Assembly (NCBI GenBank): GCA_012514045.1
Contig: JAAZBA010000268.1
Coordinates: forward strand, 1 to 16,906
Reading direction: 5' to 3'
Origin: Clostridiales bacterium
GTDB lineage: Bacteria; Bacillota; Clostridia; Oscillospirales; QAMX01
Length of the DNA: 16,906 nucleotides
The translations under genes were made by a program, and so were the position numbers. Shown one piece after another: positions 1 to 6,351 of this stretch. Numbering within the stretch: position 1 is the stretch's first letter; the number at the start of each line of letters is the position of its first letter. The notes beneath the pieces were generated by a model, which saw nothing but the letters and a program-made list of their open reading frames with translations, did not search any database and was not told the origin of the DNA.

Positions 1-438
1 CAAAAAGAGCCAGGGCATATCCACTTCAAAAAAGAATGCAGGATAACCTTCCCATACATGGAGGCTCAGCTCCACCCCGAGATCTGTCATCATTATGGGC
101 AGATCGTATTCACCGTCATCCTCTTCCTCCTCATAGATAGATTTTATCTCATCAATGAGACTGCTCATATCTCCACGAGGAATAAAGGGATAATACCCAA
201 TGTAACATATACTCTGCTGCGGCACATCAATGCTGTCAACTCCCACATCTCGGAACATGACCGGATTTATGCCGAAGGGCATAAGCGTCTCCTCCAGCTC
301 TTTCCGCCGTATATCAATGTTCTTTTTAAAGTTAGCGACCGCAGCGTCCATCCTCTCGTCTGCAGAGAAAGAACTATACAGTTTCTCCGTTGCAGCCACA
401 TCAATATCCAGCGAAATATCGCCGATTTTAAATTTCAT
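1..438 (-). CDS. Unrecognised acidic protein, 5' part only (C-terminus beyond window)
   Basis: An open frame on the minus strand starts at ATG 438-436 and stays open for 146 codons to the left edge, so the C-terminus is missing. A clear SD (GGAGG, 446-450 on the plus strand as CCTCC) lies 7 nt before the start and fixes it. The protein begins MKFKIGDISLDIDVAATEKL. It has a charged helical stretch around residues 27-50, an acidic run at 103-108 and an aromatic segment near residues 134-145. I see no signal peptide, membrane segment or familiar catalytic motif, and I do not recognise the family. It reads away from the aro operon, so it is an independent transcription unit. Plus-strand frames opposite it lack SD sites and are shadows. 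The coding call is sure; the function is unknown. Confidence 0.75.
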   Translation of the reverse strand, partial: MKFKIGDISLDIDVAATEKLYSSFSADERMDAAVANFKKNIDIRRKELEETLMPFGINPVMFRDVGVDSIDVPQQSICYIGYYPFIPRGDMSSLIDEIKSIYEEEEDDGEYDLPIMMTDLGVELSLHVWEGYPAFFFEVDMPWLFL

Positions 439-765
439 ATCTACGCCTCCCTGTTTAAAAGCGGTTTTCCATTTATTATTATACATTTACCCCGTTCTTA
501 TTCTGTTCCGTTTTCGTTCCATAGGTATTACTAATCCGTTATTATTCATTTTTTTAATATAACATCGGGGAAAAACGCATGACATAAAGGAAACGGGCTC
601 AATAATATGAATTACCAAAAACTGTAAACTCTGATTTGCGTTCCGGGAAGAAAGCACGGCGCCGATTCTCCAGATACTCCTGTTAAAACGCCAACGGTCA
701 TATTTGCTTTTGCAGGGTAGTATTTTCATGATAAATGTGTTATACTTTCGTTCGGAGGTGGTTAT
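439..765. other. Intergenic region between divergent genes
   Basis: This 327-bp gap separates the minus-strand gene at 438 from the regulator at 766 and should hold both promoters. For the leftward gene a perfect TATAAT sits at 478-483 (ATTATA on plus) without a recognisable -35 box. For the rightward operon see the entry at 718-746. The middle (about 530-720) contains no convincing gene, RNA or hairpin terminator that I can identify. A minus-strand frame crosses it and continues into the antisense of the regulator, but it has no SD. Confidence 0.5.
718..746 (+). promoter_or_regulatory. Putative promoter of the regulator-aro operon
   Basis: TATACT at 741-746 is preceded by TG at 738-739, giving an extended -10 (TGTTATACT). 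The hexamer 17 bp upstream (718-723, TAGTAT) is a poor -35. The start point would fall near 752-753, which leaves a leader of only about 13 nt with the SD (GGAGG, 754-758) at its very 5' end. That leaves no room for a T-box or other leader riboregulator. A 5-bp inverted repeat, AGTAT (719-723) and ATACT (742-746), brackets the core promoter and could be an operator half-site pair, but it is short enough to be chance. Confidence 0.4.
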
Positions 766-1350
766 ATGAACCAAGAAAAATTTGGCGCTTTTCTCATACA
801 GCGCCGTACCCAAAAAGGATTGACTCAGGAAGCTCTCGGACGGAAGCTCAGCGTAACCAAAGAGATAATCTCCCGTTGGGAACGTGGACAAGGGATTCCG
901 AACATATCGCTTTTTGAACCTCTTTCCAAGGCGCTTCAAGTATCGGTGTCTGAGCTTATCTCCGGGACTATTATTGAAAACAAAAACATATCCTCAAACC
1001 TCCGCCGCTCCAAGTTCTATGTCTGCACTCTCTGCGGCAACGTAATCCACGCAACCGGTGAAGCGGTCATATCCTGCTGCGGTATTTCTCTTTCTCCCCT
1101 CGAAGCGAAAGAGCCGGATGAAGAACATAAAATCACCCTCACTCCTGTGGAAGACGAACATTTTATAACCATAGACTACAAAATGACAAAATCACACTAC
1201 ATATCTTTTATCGCCTTCGTCTCCGGGGACAGACTCAGACTTGTGAAACTCTACCCCGAGGGGAATCCCGAGACAAGAATCAGCATCCGGGGCGGTGGCT
1301 CCCTTTATATATACTGCAACAATCACGGACTTATCAGAATGAAGGTATAA
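766..1350 (+). CDS. XRE-family regulator with C-terminal desulfoferrodoxin-like iron domains
   Basis: This 194-aa protein has three visible parts. Residues 5-67 are a lambda-repressor-like helix-turn-helix (QKGLTQEALGRKLSVTKEIISRW region, in the usual XRE pattern). Residues 84-106 match the desulforedoxin rubredoxin-like FeS4 knuckle, with Cys87, Cys90, Cys104 and Cys105. Residues 119-194 match the superoxide reductase (desulfoferrodoxin) domain, with His121, His144, Cys184 and His187 at ligand positions and the end motif YCNNHGL. Tyr138 stands where one ligand His is expected, and Glu120 replaces the Lys of the EKH motif, so catalysis is doubtful and a sensing role is more likely. The SD GGAGGTG lies just before the start. 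It precedes aroB by one base, so it is the first gene of the aro operon and may control it in response to oxygen, superoxide or iron. The domain call is firm; the role is inferred. Confidence 0.85.
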   Translation: MNQEKFGAFLIQRRTQKGLTQEALGRKLSVTKEIISRWERGQGIPNISLFEPLSKALQVSVSELISGTIIENKNISSNLRRSKFYVCTLCGNVIHATGEAVISCCGISLSPLEAKEPDEEHKITLTPVEDEHFITIDYKMTKSHYISFIAFVSGDRLRLVKLYPEGNPETRISIRGGGSLYIYCNNHGLIRMKV

Positions 1351-1351
1351 G

Positions 1352-2407
1352 ATGCGAAAACTAAGGATCAACGTTTCCGGCGGTTATGATGTTCTTATCG
1401 GGTCGGGGCTGCTTCTCTCTCTTGGGGAACAGATCGCAAAAATGGGCGCTGAAAAAGCCTGCATAGTCTCCGACGACAATGTTTTTCCTCTATATGGCGA
1501 TATCCTTGTCTCTTCCCTCGCCGACACGGGTGTCAAAGCGGAAAAATATGTCATACTCCACGGAGAGCGAAGCAAAAATCTCAATGTCTATGCCTCTCTT
1601 ATGGAGCGGATGCGTGATTTCCGCCTTTCGGGAAGCGATGTCCTCATAGCATTAGGCGGGGGTGTTGTGGGTGATTTGGGAGGCTTTGCCGCCTCCACCT
1701 ATCATCGTGGAATTCCCCTTGTGCAAATCCCCACCTCGCTTTTAGCCTGTGTGGACTCCTCGGTTGGGGGAAAAACGGCGCTCAATCTCCCCTCTGGTAA
1801 GAACCAACTCGGTACATTTTATCAGCCGTCCCTGGTTATCTGCGACATTGATACGCTGCATACGCTCCCAACGGAGGAGTACCGCTGCGGCAGCGCGGAA
1901 ATCATCAAATATGCCATACTGGAGAGTGAGGATTTCCTGCGAGAAATTACAGACAACAGTATAGGCGACATGTATGAAGTTGTTATATCCCGTTGCGTTG
2001 ATATAAAGAGGCGTTATGTAGAGGCGGATGAGTTTGATCGGGGAAAACGAATGCTTCTTAACTTCGGTCATACCCTTGGACACGCCATAGAGGCTGAATC
2101 AAACTATTCCGTATCCCACGGCTGTGCCGTCGCGGCGGGAATGGGAGCGATCACCTCTCTTTGCGTGGAAAAGGGTATCTGCAGTGGTGACACAGAGAAA
2201 CTTCTCCTTTCCGCACTTGATAAATACAGCCTGCCCTCCGCTCTTATGTACCCCTTGGACAGGCTTCTGCCCCTTATCCTCAACGACAAAAAATCACGGG
2301 AGGGGAAAATACGGTTTGTTCTGCTCTCCCAAATTGGCAATTGTTTTATTCATGAGATTCATGAAGAGGAGTTAGATCTGTGGTTAAGGAACGGAGGCTT
2401 GAAATGA
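1352..2407 (+). CDS. aroB: 3-dehydroquinate synthase
   Basis: This 351-aa cytosolic enzyme converts DAHP to 3-dehydroquinate, the second shikimate-pathway step, using NAD+ and a divalent metal. Visible motifs are the NAD-binding GGGVVGDLGG at 102-111, GGKTALN at 139-145 followed by KNQLGTF at 150-156, and the metal ligands Glu183 (GSAEIIKY), His240 (NFGHTLGHAIE) and His256 (SHG), with the family's 16-residue spacing between the two His. Length is normal for the family. The residue after SHG is Cys rather than the more usual Glu. Its ATG follows the regulator's TAA by one base and has only a weak SD (GAAGG), so it probably depends on translational coupling. Its TGA overlaps the aroA ATG. There is no doubt about identity. 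Confidence 0.97.
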   Translation: MRKLRINVSGGYDVLIGSGLLLSLGEQIAKMGAEKACIVSDDNVFPLYGDILVSSLADTGVKAEKYVILHGERSKNLNVYASLMERMRDFRLSGSDVLIALGGGVVGDLGGFAASTYHRGIPLVQIPTSLLACVDSSVGGKTALNLPSGKNQLGTFYQPSLVICDIDTLHTLPTEEYRCGSAEIIKYAILESEDFLREITDNSIGDMYEVVISRCVDIKRRYVEADEFDRGKRMLLNFGHTLGHAIEAESNYSVSHGCAVAAGMGAITSLCVEKGICSGDTEKLLLSALDKYSLPSALMYPLDRLLPLILNDKKSREGKIRFVLLSQIGNCFIHEIHEEELDLWLRNGGLK

Positions 2408-3651
2408 ATATTATACTCGGACACGGCAGAAGAAGCGGAGAAATGATAGTTCCTTCTTCAAAGTCCCATACCCTGAGGCTCCTTATCTGCGCCACACTTA
2501 CGGAGCAAATGAACGAAATAGTCTGCCCCGGCTCCTGTGACGATATAGACGCCGCTGTCTCCTGTCTTAAAGCCTTGGGCTCGGATATAACACAAGAGGA
2601 TGAGGGCGTTATCACCGTAGGCAGATTTGAGCCCGGGAATGAGGCAGTTTTAAACTGCGGAGAAAGCGGCTCAGCGCTTCGATTTTTCCTGCCCTTGGCC
2701 TGCGCTCTCGGAGTAAACACAAGGCTGTACATGAGGGGTAAGCTGCCCTCCCGCCCGATTTTACCCCTATGCGACGCTTTGACACAGAACGGCGCAGAAA
2801 TCCTGCGCTATGACGACTATATCTCCTGCCGGGGAAAGCTTCAAAGTGGGGATTATATTCTCCCCGGGAACGTGTCCTCCCAGTTTATTTCCTCTCTTCT
2901 CATGGCGCTGCCTTTGCTTGAAGGCGACAGCATCATAACTGTTACAGGCCGAATTGAGTCGGCGGGATACATCGCCATGACGGAGGAATCCCTTCGCTTA
3001 AGCGGTATTAGCTTTCTAAAGGAGGAAAATCGCTACATTATTCCCGGAAACCAAAGGTATTCTCTTCCAAAGCTTGTACGCGCAGAGCCTGACATTTCCG
3101 CCGCCGCTTTTCCCCTTTGTATTGGCGCGTTGTCGGAGCGCGGCGTTACGGTTCGCGGTATCGGAGAGAAAACAACCCAGCCCGACGGTGAGATAATCAG
3201 TATTCTTACCGCTTTCGGCGCACTCGTTTCCTTTGACGGAAACGACATCACCGTAAGCAAAGGTTCTTTCAGTCATTTTAAAATGGACGCCTCACGTACC
3301 CCCGACCTTGTGCCGCCTCTTTGCGCCCTTGCCGCGGCGGCAGGGTGCGATTTTACAGCTTACAACTGCGAAAGACTATCCTTAAAAGAATCGGACAGGA
3401 TTTCCTCCTGTATTGATACAATAAACAGCCTCGGAGGGGTCGCGTACCGTGAAGACAATAGCATTGTAGTCAAGGGAAAAATCCCGCTTCCCGGCGGGAT
3501 CGTGTCCTCGTGTAGAGATCACCGCATCGCTATGATGGCAGCTGTTATCTCCTGCGGATGCGCGGGAGACGTAATTATAACAGATGGGGAATGTGTCGCG
3601 AAATCATATCCCGATTTTTGGGAGCAATTTAAGAAACTGGAGGAAGAATAA
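2404..3651 (+). CDS. aroA: 5-enolpyruvylshikimate-3-phosphate (EPSP) synthase
   Basis: This 415-aa enzyme transfers enolpyruvyl from PEP to shikimate-3-phosphate. I place the start at 2404 because GGAGG (2393-2397) lies 6 nt upstream and the ATG forms an ATGA overlap with the aroB stop. An in-frame ATG at 2380 would add 8 residues but lacks an SD. Family residues seen: Lys20-Ser21 (PSSKSHTLR), Gly89 and Arg93 (GESGSALRFF), Arg117 (LPSRPI), Ser158-Ser159-Gln160 (VSSQF), catalytic Asp301 (RTPDLVPP), Lys328-Glu329 (LKESDR), His373-Arg374 (DHRIAM) and Lys400 (VAKSYPDF). The PEP-site segment GSALRF differs from the enterobacterial GTAMRP, as is usual in clostridial sequences. The gene abuts aroC with no gap, and the SD for aroC lies in its last codons. 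Confidence 0.96.
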   Translation: MNIILGHGRRSGEMIVPSSKSHTLRLLICATLTEQMNEIVCPGSCDDIDAAVSCLKALGSDITQEDEGVITVGRFEPGNEAVLNCGESGSALRFFLPLACALGVNTRLYMRGKLPSRPILPLCDALTQNGAEILRYDDYISCRGKLQSGDYILPGNVSSQFISSLLMALPLLEGDSIITVTGRIESAGYIAMTEESLRLSGISFLKEENRYIIPGNQRYSLPKLVRAEPDISAAAFPLCIGALSERGVTVRGIGEKTTQPDGEIISILTAFGALVSFDGNDITVSKGSFSHFKMDASRTPDLVPPLCALAAAAGCDFTAYNCERLSLKESDRISSCIDTINSLGGVAYREDNSIVVKGKIPLPGGIVSSCRDHRIAMMAAVISCGCAGDVIITDGECVAKSYPDFWEQFKKLEEE

Positions 3652-4662
3652 GTGAACAGCTGGGGAAATTGTATCCGCCTGACTCTGTTCGGTCAGAGCC
3701 ATGGCAGCGCCATAGGTATGACGCTTGACGGTATCCCGGCGGGGTATCATATCGATTTCGATCGTCTGCAATCTTTTATGGACCGTAGAGCGCCGGGGAG
3801 AAACGAGCTGACAACAAAAAGGCGGGAAGATGATGTTCCCGAGTTTCTGTCGGGACTTTCGAAAGGTTTCACCTGCGGCGCTCCCATCACTGCCATTATC
3901 CGCAACCGCGATATAAAGGCCTCGGATTATGACAAATTCCGGGATATACCCCGGCCGGGACACGCAGATTATACTTCATATATTAAGTATGGTGAGCATC
4001 GGGACATATCCGGCGGAGGTCACCTTTCCGGACGGATTACCGCTTCTTTGTGTATAGCCGGTGGTATCTGCCTCCAGCTTCTCAGCGAGCATGGGATTGA
4101 AATCGCCGCCTGTATCGATTCGATCGGCAGTATTAAGGATAACGACAATTTTAACGAACTTATAAAAGAAGCGAGATCAAGGGGCGATTCCGTCGGAGGC
4201 ACCATAGAGTGCGTTGTTTCCGGCCTTCCCGCCGGGCTGGGTGATCCGATTTTCGGGGGAATGGAGAACCGTATCTCCTCCCTTGTGTTTGGGATTCCTG
4301 CTGTGAAAGGCATCGAGTTCGGCTCCGGCTTCGATTTCGCCGCCATGTACGGAAGCGAGGCAAATGACGAGTATTACATCTCTGAAGGCAAAATAAAGAC
4401 AAAAACCAACAACTGCGGCGGTATCCTGGGAGGCATTACAAACGGTATGGAGCTTACCTTCAAGGTGGCGATTAAACCTACGCCTTCGATTGCAATTGCT
4501 CAAAGAAGCGTAAAATTATCCTCCATGGAGGAGACCGAACTTACTGTTTCAGGCCGTCACGACCCCTGTATAGTGCCTCGGGCAATGCCCTGCGTTGAAG
4601 CCGCGGCAGCGCTTGCGGTATATGACGCTCTTTTATCCCGGAGAATGGAGACAAACCTATGA
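3652..4662 (+). CDS. aroC: Chorismate synthase
   Basis: This 336-aa FMN-dependent lyase turns EPSP into chorismate. It starts with GTG at 3652, directly after the aroA TAA. GGAGG (3639-3643), 8 nt upstream, supports this start. Motifs: the N-terminal signature FGQSHGSAIG with catalytic His17, RRAPGRNELTTKRRE (45-59), RPGHAD with His104, GGGHLSGRIT (121-130), GGMENRISS (202-210), NNCGGILGGITNG (253-265) and GRHDPCIVPRA (301-311). It is slightly shorter than most family members (about 350-390 aa), but no motif is missing. The segment usually read as RSSARET is HLSGRIT here, a variant still close to the family signature. Its TGA overlaps the next ATG. Confidence 0.96.
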   Translation: MNSWGNCIRLTLFGQSHGSAIGMTLDGIPAGYHIDFDRLQSFMDRRAPGRNELTTKRREDDVPEFLSGLSKGFTCGAPITAIIRNRDIKASDYDKFRDIPRPGHADYTSYIKYGEHRDISGGGHLSGRITASLCIAGGICLQLLSEHGIEIAACIDSIGSIKDNDNFNELIKEARSRGDSVGGTIECVVSGLPAGLGDPIFGGMENRISSLVFGIPAVKGIEFGSGFDFAAMYGSEANDEYYISEGKIKTKTNNCGGILGGITNGMELTFKVAIKPTPSIAIAQRSVKLSSMEETELTVSGRHDPCIVPRAMPCVEAAAALAVYDALLSRRMETNL

Positions 4663-4931
4663 CTGAATTCAGAAAAAGAATTGACGAGATAGATAAAAAC
4701 ATCGTGTCACTCTTCCTTGAACGAATGGAGGTATCCTCACAGATCGCAGGATATAAGAGAGAGCACAATCTTCCCATATTTGATAGAGCTCGGGAAGAAG
4801 CAAAGCTTGAAAACGTCTCCTCTATGTCTACACCGGAGCTTAGGGAGTACACAAAAAGGCTTTACCGCTGCCTGTTTGAACTTAGCCGCGATTATCAAAG
4901 CGAGCTTCTTGCCGGGGAGAAAGAAAGATGA
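4659..4931 (+). CDS. aroQ: Monofunctional AroQ-class chorismate mutase
   Basis: This 90-aa all-helical enzyme rearranges chorismate to prephenate, the branch to phenylalanine and tyrosine. The active-site residues of the E. coli P-protein mutase domain align with a constant offset of 6: Arg5, Arg22, Lys33, Asp42, Arg45 and Glu46. Ser76 and Gln80 correspond to the Ser84/Gln88 pair. The sequence reads FRKRIDEIDKNIVSLFLERM at the N-terminus, the classic pattern. Neither a prephenate dehydratase nor a DAHP synthase domain is attached. ATGA overlaps join it to aroC upstream and aroE-aroK downstream. The symbol refers to the AroQ fold class of chorismate mutases, not to type II dehydroquinase, which shares the name. 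Confidence 0.93.
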   Translation: MTEFRKRIDEIDKNIVSLFLERMEVSSQIAGYKREHNLPIFDRAREEAKLENVSSMSTPELREYTKRLYRCLFELSRDYQSELLAGEKER

Positions 4932-6160
4932 TGCGCTGCGGTCTTTTGGGGAAAAACCTGAGCCACAGCTATTCTCCCATGATACACAGCCTGCTCGGAG
5001 ACTATGAATACACCCTCTATGAGCGGCAGGAGGAGGACATATCTGCTCTGCTTCGTGAGGAGGATATAACAGGACTGAATGTCACAATCCCCTACAAAAA
5101 AACAGTTATCCCCTACCTTGACCGTCTTTCTCCGGAAGCGGAGAAAATACAAAGCGTAAACACTGTTGTCAGGCTGCCGGATAGTACTCTTTTCGGGGAT
5201 ACAACAGATGTTTACGGCTTCACGGCAACGCTCAGGCGATATGAAGTTGATGTAAAGAACAAAAAGGTACTTGTGTTGGGGAGCGGAGGAGCGGGCGCCG
5301 CCGTTGGCGCCGCGTTGGATGCCTTGGGAGGAGAGTACACGGTCATCAGCCGTAAGGGAGAGCATAACTACGGCAACATGTCTCTCGATGCCGAAATTAT
5401 TATAAACGCCACTCCCGTTGGGATGTATCCGGACACGGAGCCTGCTCCGGTGGATCTGTCAGCGTTTCCCCGGTGCGAATGGGTGCTTGACCTTATCTAT
5501 AACCCCGCCAGAACAACTCTTCTCTGCCAGGCGGAGAGCCTCGGCATGAAGAACGCGAACGGACTCTATATGCTTGCAGCCCAGGCAAAAAGAAGCTCTG
5601 AGCTTTTCACCTCGAGCGCTCTTTCCGACAGTATTGTTGATTACGTCTGCCGGGCTGTTTCCTTAAGAAACGAGAACATCGTACTCATCGGTATGCCCGG
5701 CTGCGGGAAAAGCAGCGTGGGAAAAGCTCTGTCGGATCTTTCCAGTCGTGAGCTAATTGATTCAGATGAAGAAATACAGAAAATCACAGGTATGAGCCCG
5801 GAGGAGATAATCACATCAAAGGGTGAGGAGGAATTCCGGCATGTTGAAATCGAAGTCCTCAGACGAATCGGCATGCTGTCGGGAAAAATCATCTCCACCG
5901 GCGGCGGCGCCGTGACAATGGAGGAGAATTACCTCTCCCTGCACCGCAACGGTTATATTGTATGGCTTCGCCGCCCTGTGTCACTTTTATCAAGGGAAGG
6001 GCGTCCTCTTTCCATAGGAAATCTTGAGGAGCTGTATCGTAAAAGAGAGAGAATGTACCAACGATTCCGCGACGCGGAGGTATCGAATACATCCGTCCCC
6101 GGCGAGGCTGCGGAGGAAATCCTTCGTATATTCATGCAGAATTTACTTTTTAACCTGTAG
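4928..6160 (+). CDS. aroE-aroK: Bifunctional shikimate dehydrogenase / shikimate kinase (AroE-AroK fusion)
   Basis: One 410-aa frame carries two pathway enzymes. Residues 1-245 are AroE, which reduces 3-dehydroshikimate with NADPH: SHSYSP (12-17) binds shikimate, NVTIPYKK gives catalytic Lys57, TTDVYGF gives Asp94, and GSGGAG (118-123) binds the nucleotide. Residues 249-410 are AroK, which phosphorylates shikimate: Walker A GMPGCGKSS (255-263), DSD with Asp278/Asp280, EEFRH with Arg304, STGGGAV (323-329) and the lid motif GRPL with Arg359. The join is a short segment, with no stop or frameshift. Fusion would channel shikimate between consecutive steps. The Asp94 motif is TTDV rather than the usual NTDG. 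The start is ATGATG at 4928 with a poor SD, so it probably relies on coupling to the mutase gene. It is the last gene of the operon. Confidence 0.95.
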   Translation: MMRCGLLGKNLSHSYSPMIHSLLGDYEYTLYERQEEDISALLREEDITGLNVTIPYKKTVIPYLDRLSPEAEKIQSVNTVVRLPDSTLFGDTTDVYGFTATLRRYEVDVKNKKVLVLGSGGAGAAVGAALDALGGEYTVISRKGEHNYGNMSLDAEIIINATPVGMYPDTEPAPVDLSAFPRCEWVLDLIYNPARTTLLCQAESLGMKNANGLYMLAAQAKRSSELFTSSALSDSIVDYVCRAVSLRNENIVLIGMPGCGKSSVGKALSDLSSRELIDSDEEIQKITGMSPEEIITSKGEEEFRHVEIEVLRRIGMLSGKIISTGGGAVTMEENYLSLHRNGYIVWLRRPVSLLSREGRPLSIGNLEELYRKRERMYQRFRDAEVSNTSVPGEAAEEILRIFMQNLLFNL

Positions 6161-6284
6161 ATACACACGATTATACCTGTATATATGCATCATTTTATAA
6201 GCAGTTGTTATGCCTTCATGATGCGCTATAGTCAGAGCGTTCAGGTTTTCTGCAAATAAACCATTAAAAACCGGCTGTTTTTCC

Positions 6285-6339
6285 ATTGACAATTTTACTG
6301 TAAGATATTATAATAAATTTTGTGGCAAAAATTGACAAT
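6285..6339 (+). repeat. Two direct copies of ATTGACAAT flanking the glutamate dehydrogenase start region
   Basis: The 9-mer ATTGACAAT occurs at 6285-6293, overlapping the -35 box, and again at 6331-6339, just before the SD. The copies are 46 bp apart. Each copy is itself a near-palindrome (ATTG-N-CAAT), so it could be a pair of operator sites for one regulator. The first copy is partly explained by the -35 consensus. Confidence 0.45.
6286..6314 (+). promoter_or_regulatory. Consensus sigma-A promoter of the glutamate dehydrogenase gene
   Basis: TTGACA at 6286-6291 and TATAAT at 6309-6314 are both perfect and are separated by the ideal 17 bp. The start point should be about 6321, giving a leader of about 30 nt with the SD GGAGGT at 6340-6345. 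Expression is probably strong. This separates glutamate dehydrogenase from the aro operon. Confidence 0.88.
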
Positions 6340-6351
6340 GGAGGTATGCAG

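Noticed and set aside
487..939. 150-codon minus-strand frame across the intergenic region and the start of the XRE regulator
   Set aside because: Its first half is the exact antisense of the helix-turn-helix gene, it has no SD, and its composition does not look like a folded protein.
2380..2403. Earlier aroA start adding eight residues
   Set aside because: It lacks an SD, whereas ATG 2404 has GGAGG at 6 nt and the ATGA overlap seen at other junctions in this operon.
2644..2700. Reading the GSALRFF segment of AroA as a glyphosate-tolerant enzyme
   Set aside because: The Phe at the position of E. coli Pro101 is suggestive, but the whole loop differs between AroA classes and tolerance cannot be inferred by eye.
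4020..4503. Overlapping minus-strand frames inside aroC
   Set aside because: They are shadows of a certain gene, with no SD and no recognisable domain. The same holds for minus-strand frames within aroB, gdhA and the GH3 gene, and plus-strand frames within the ABC genes.
6266..6282. AAAAAC / GTTTTT inverted repeat as a terminator for the aro operon
   Set aside because: The stem is six pairs, nearly all A-T, and runs into the gdhA promoter. It is too weak to call. A GCATCAT/ATGATGC hairpin at 6187-6224 has no T-tract. I see no clear terminator for the aro operon.
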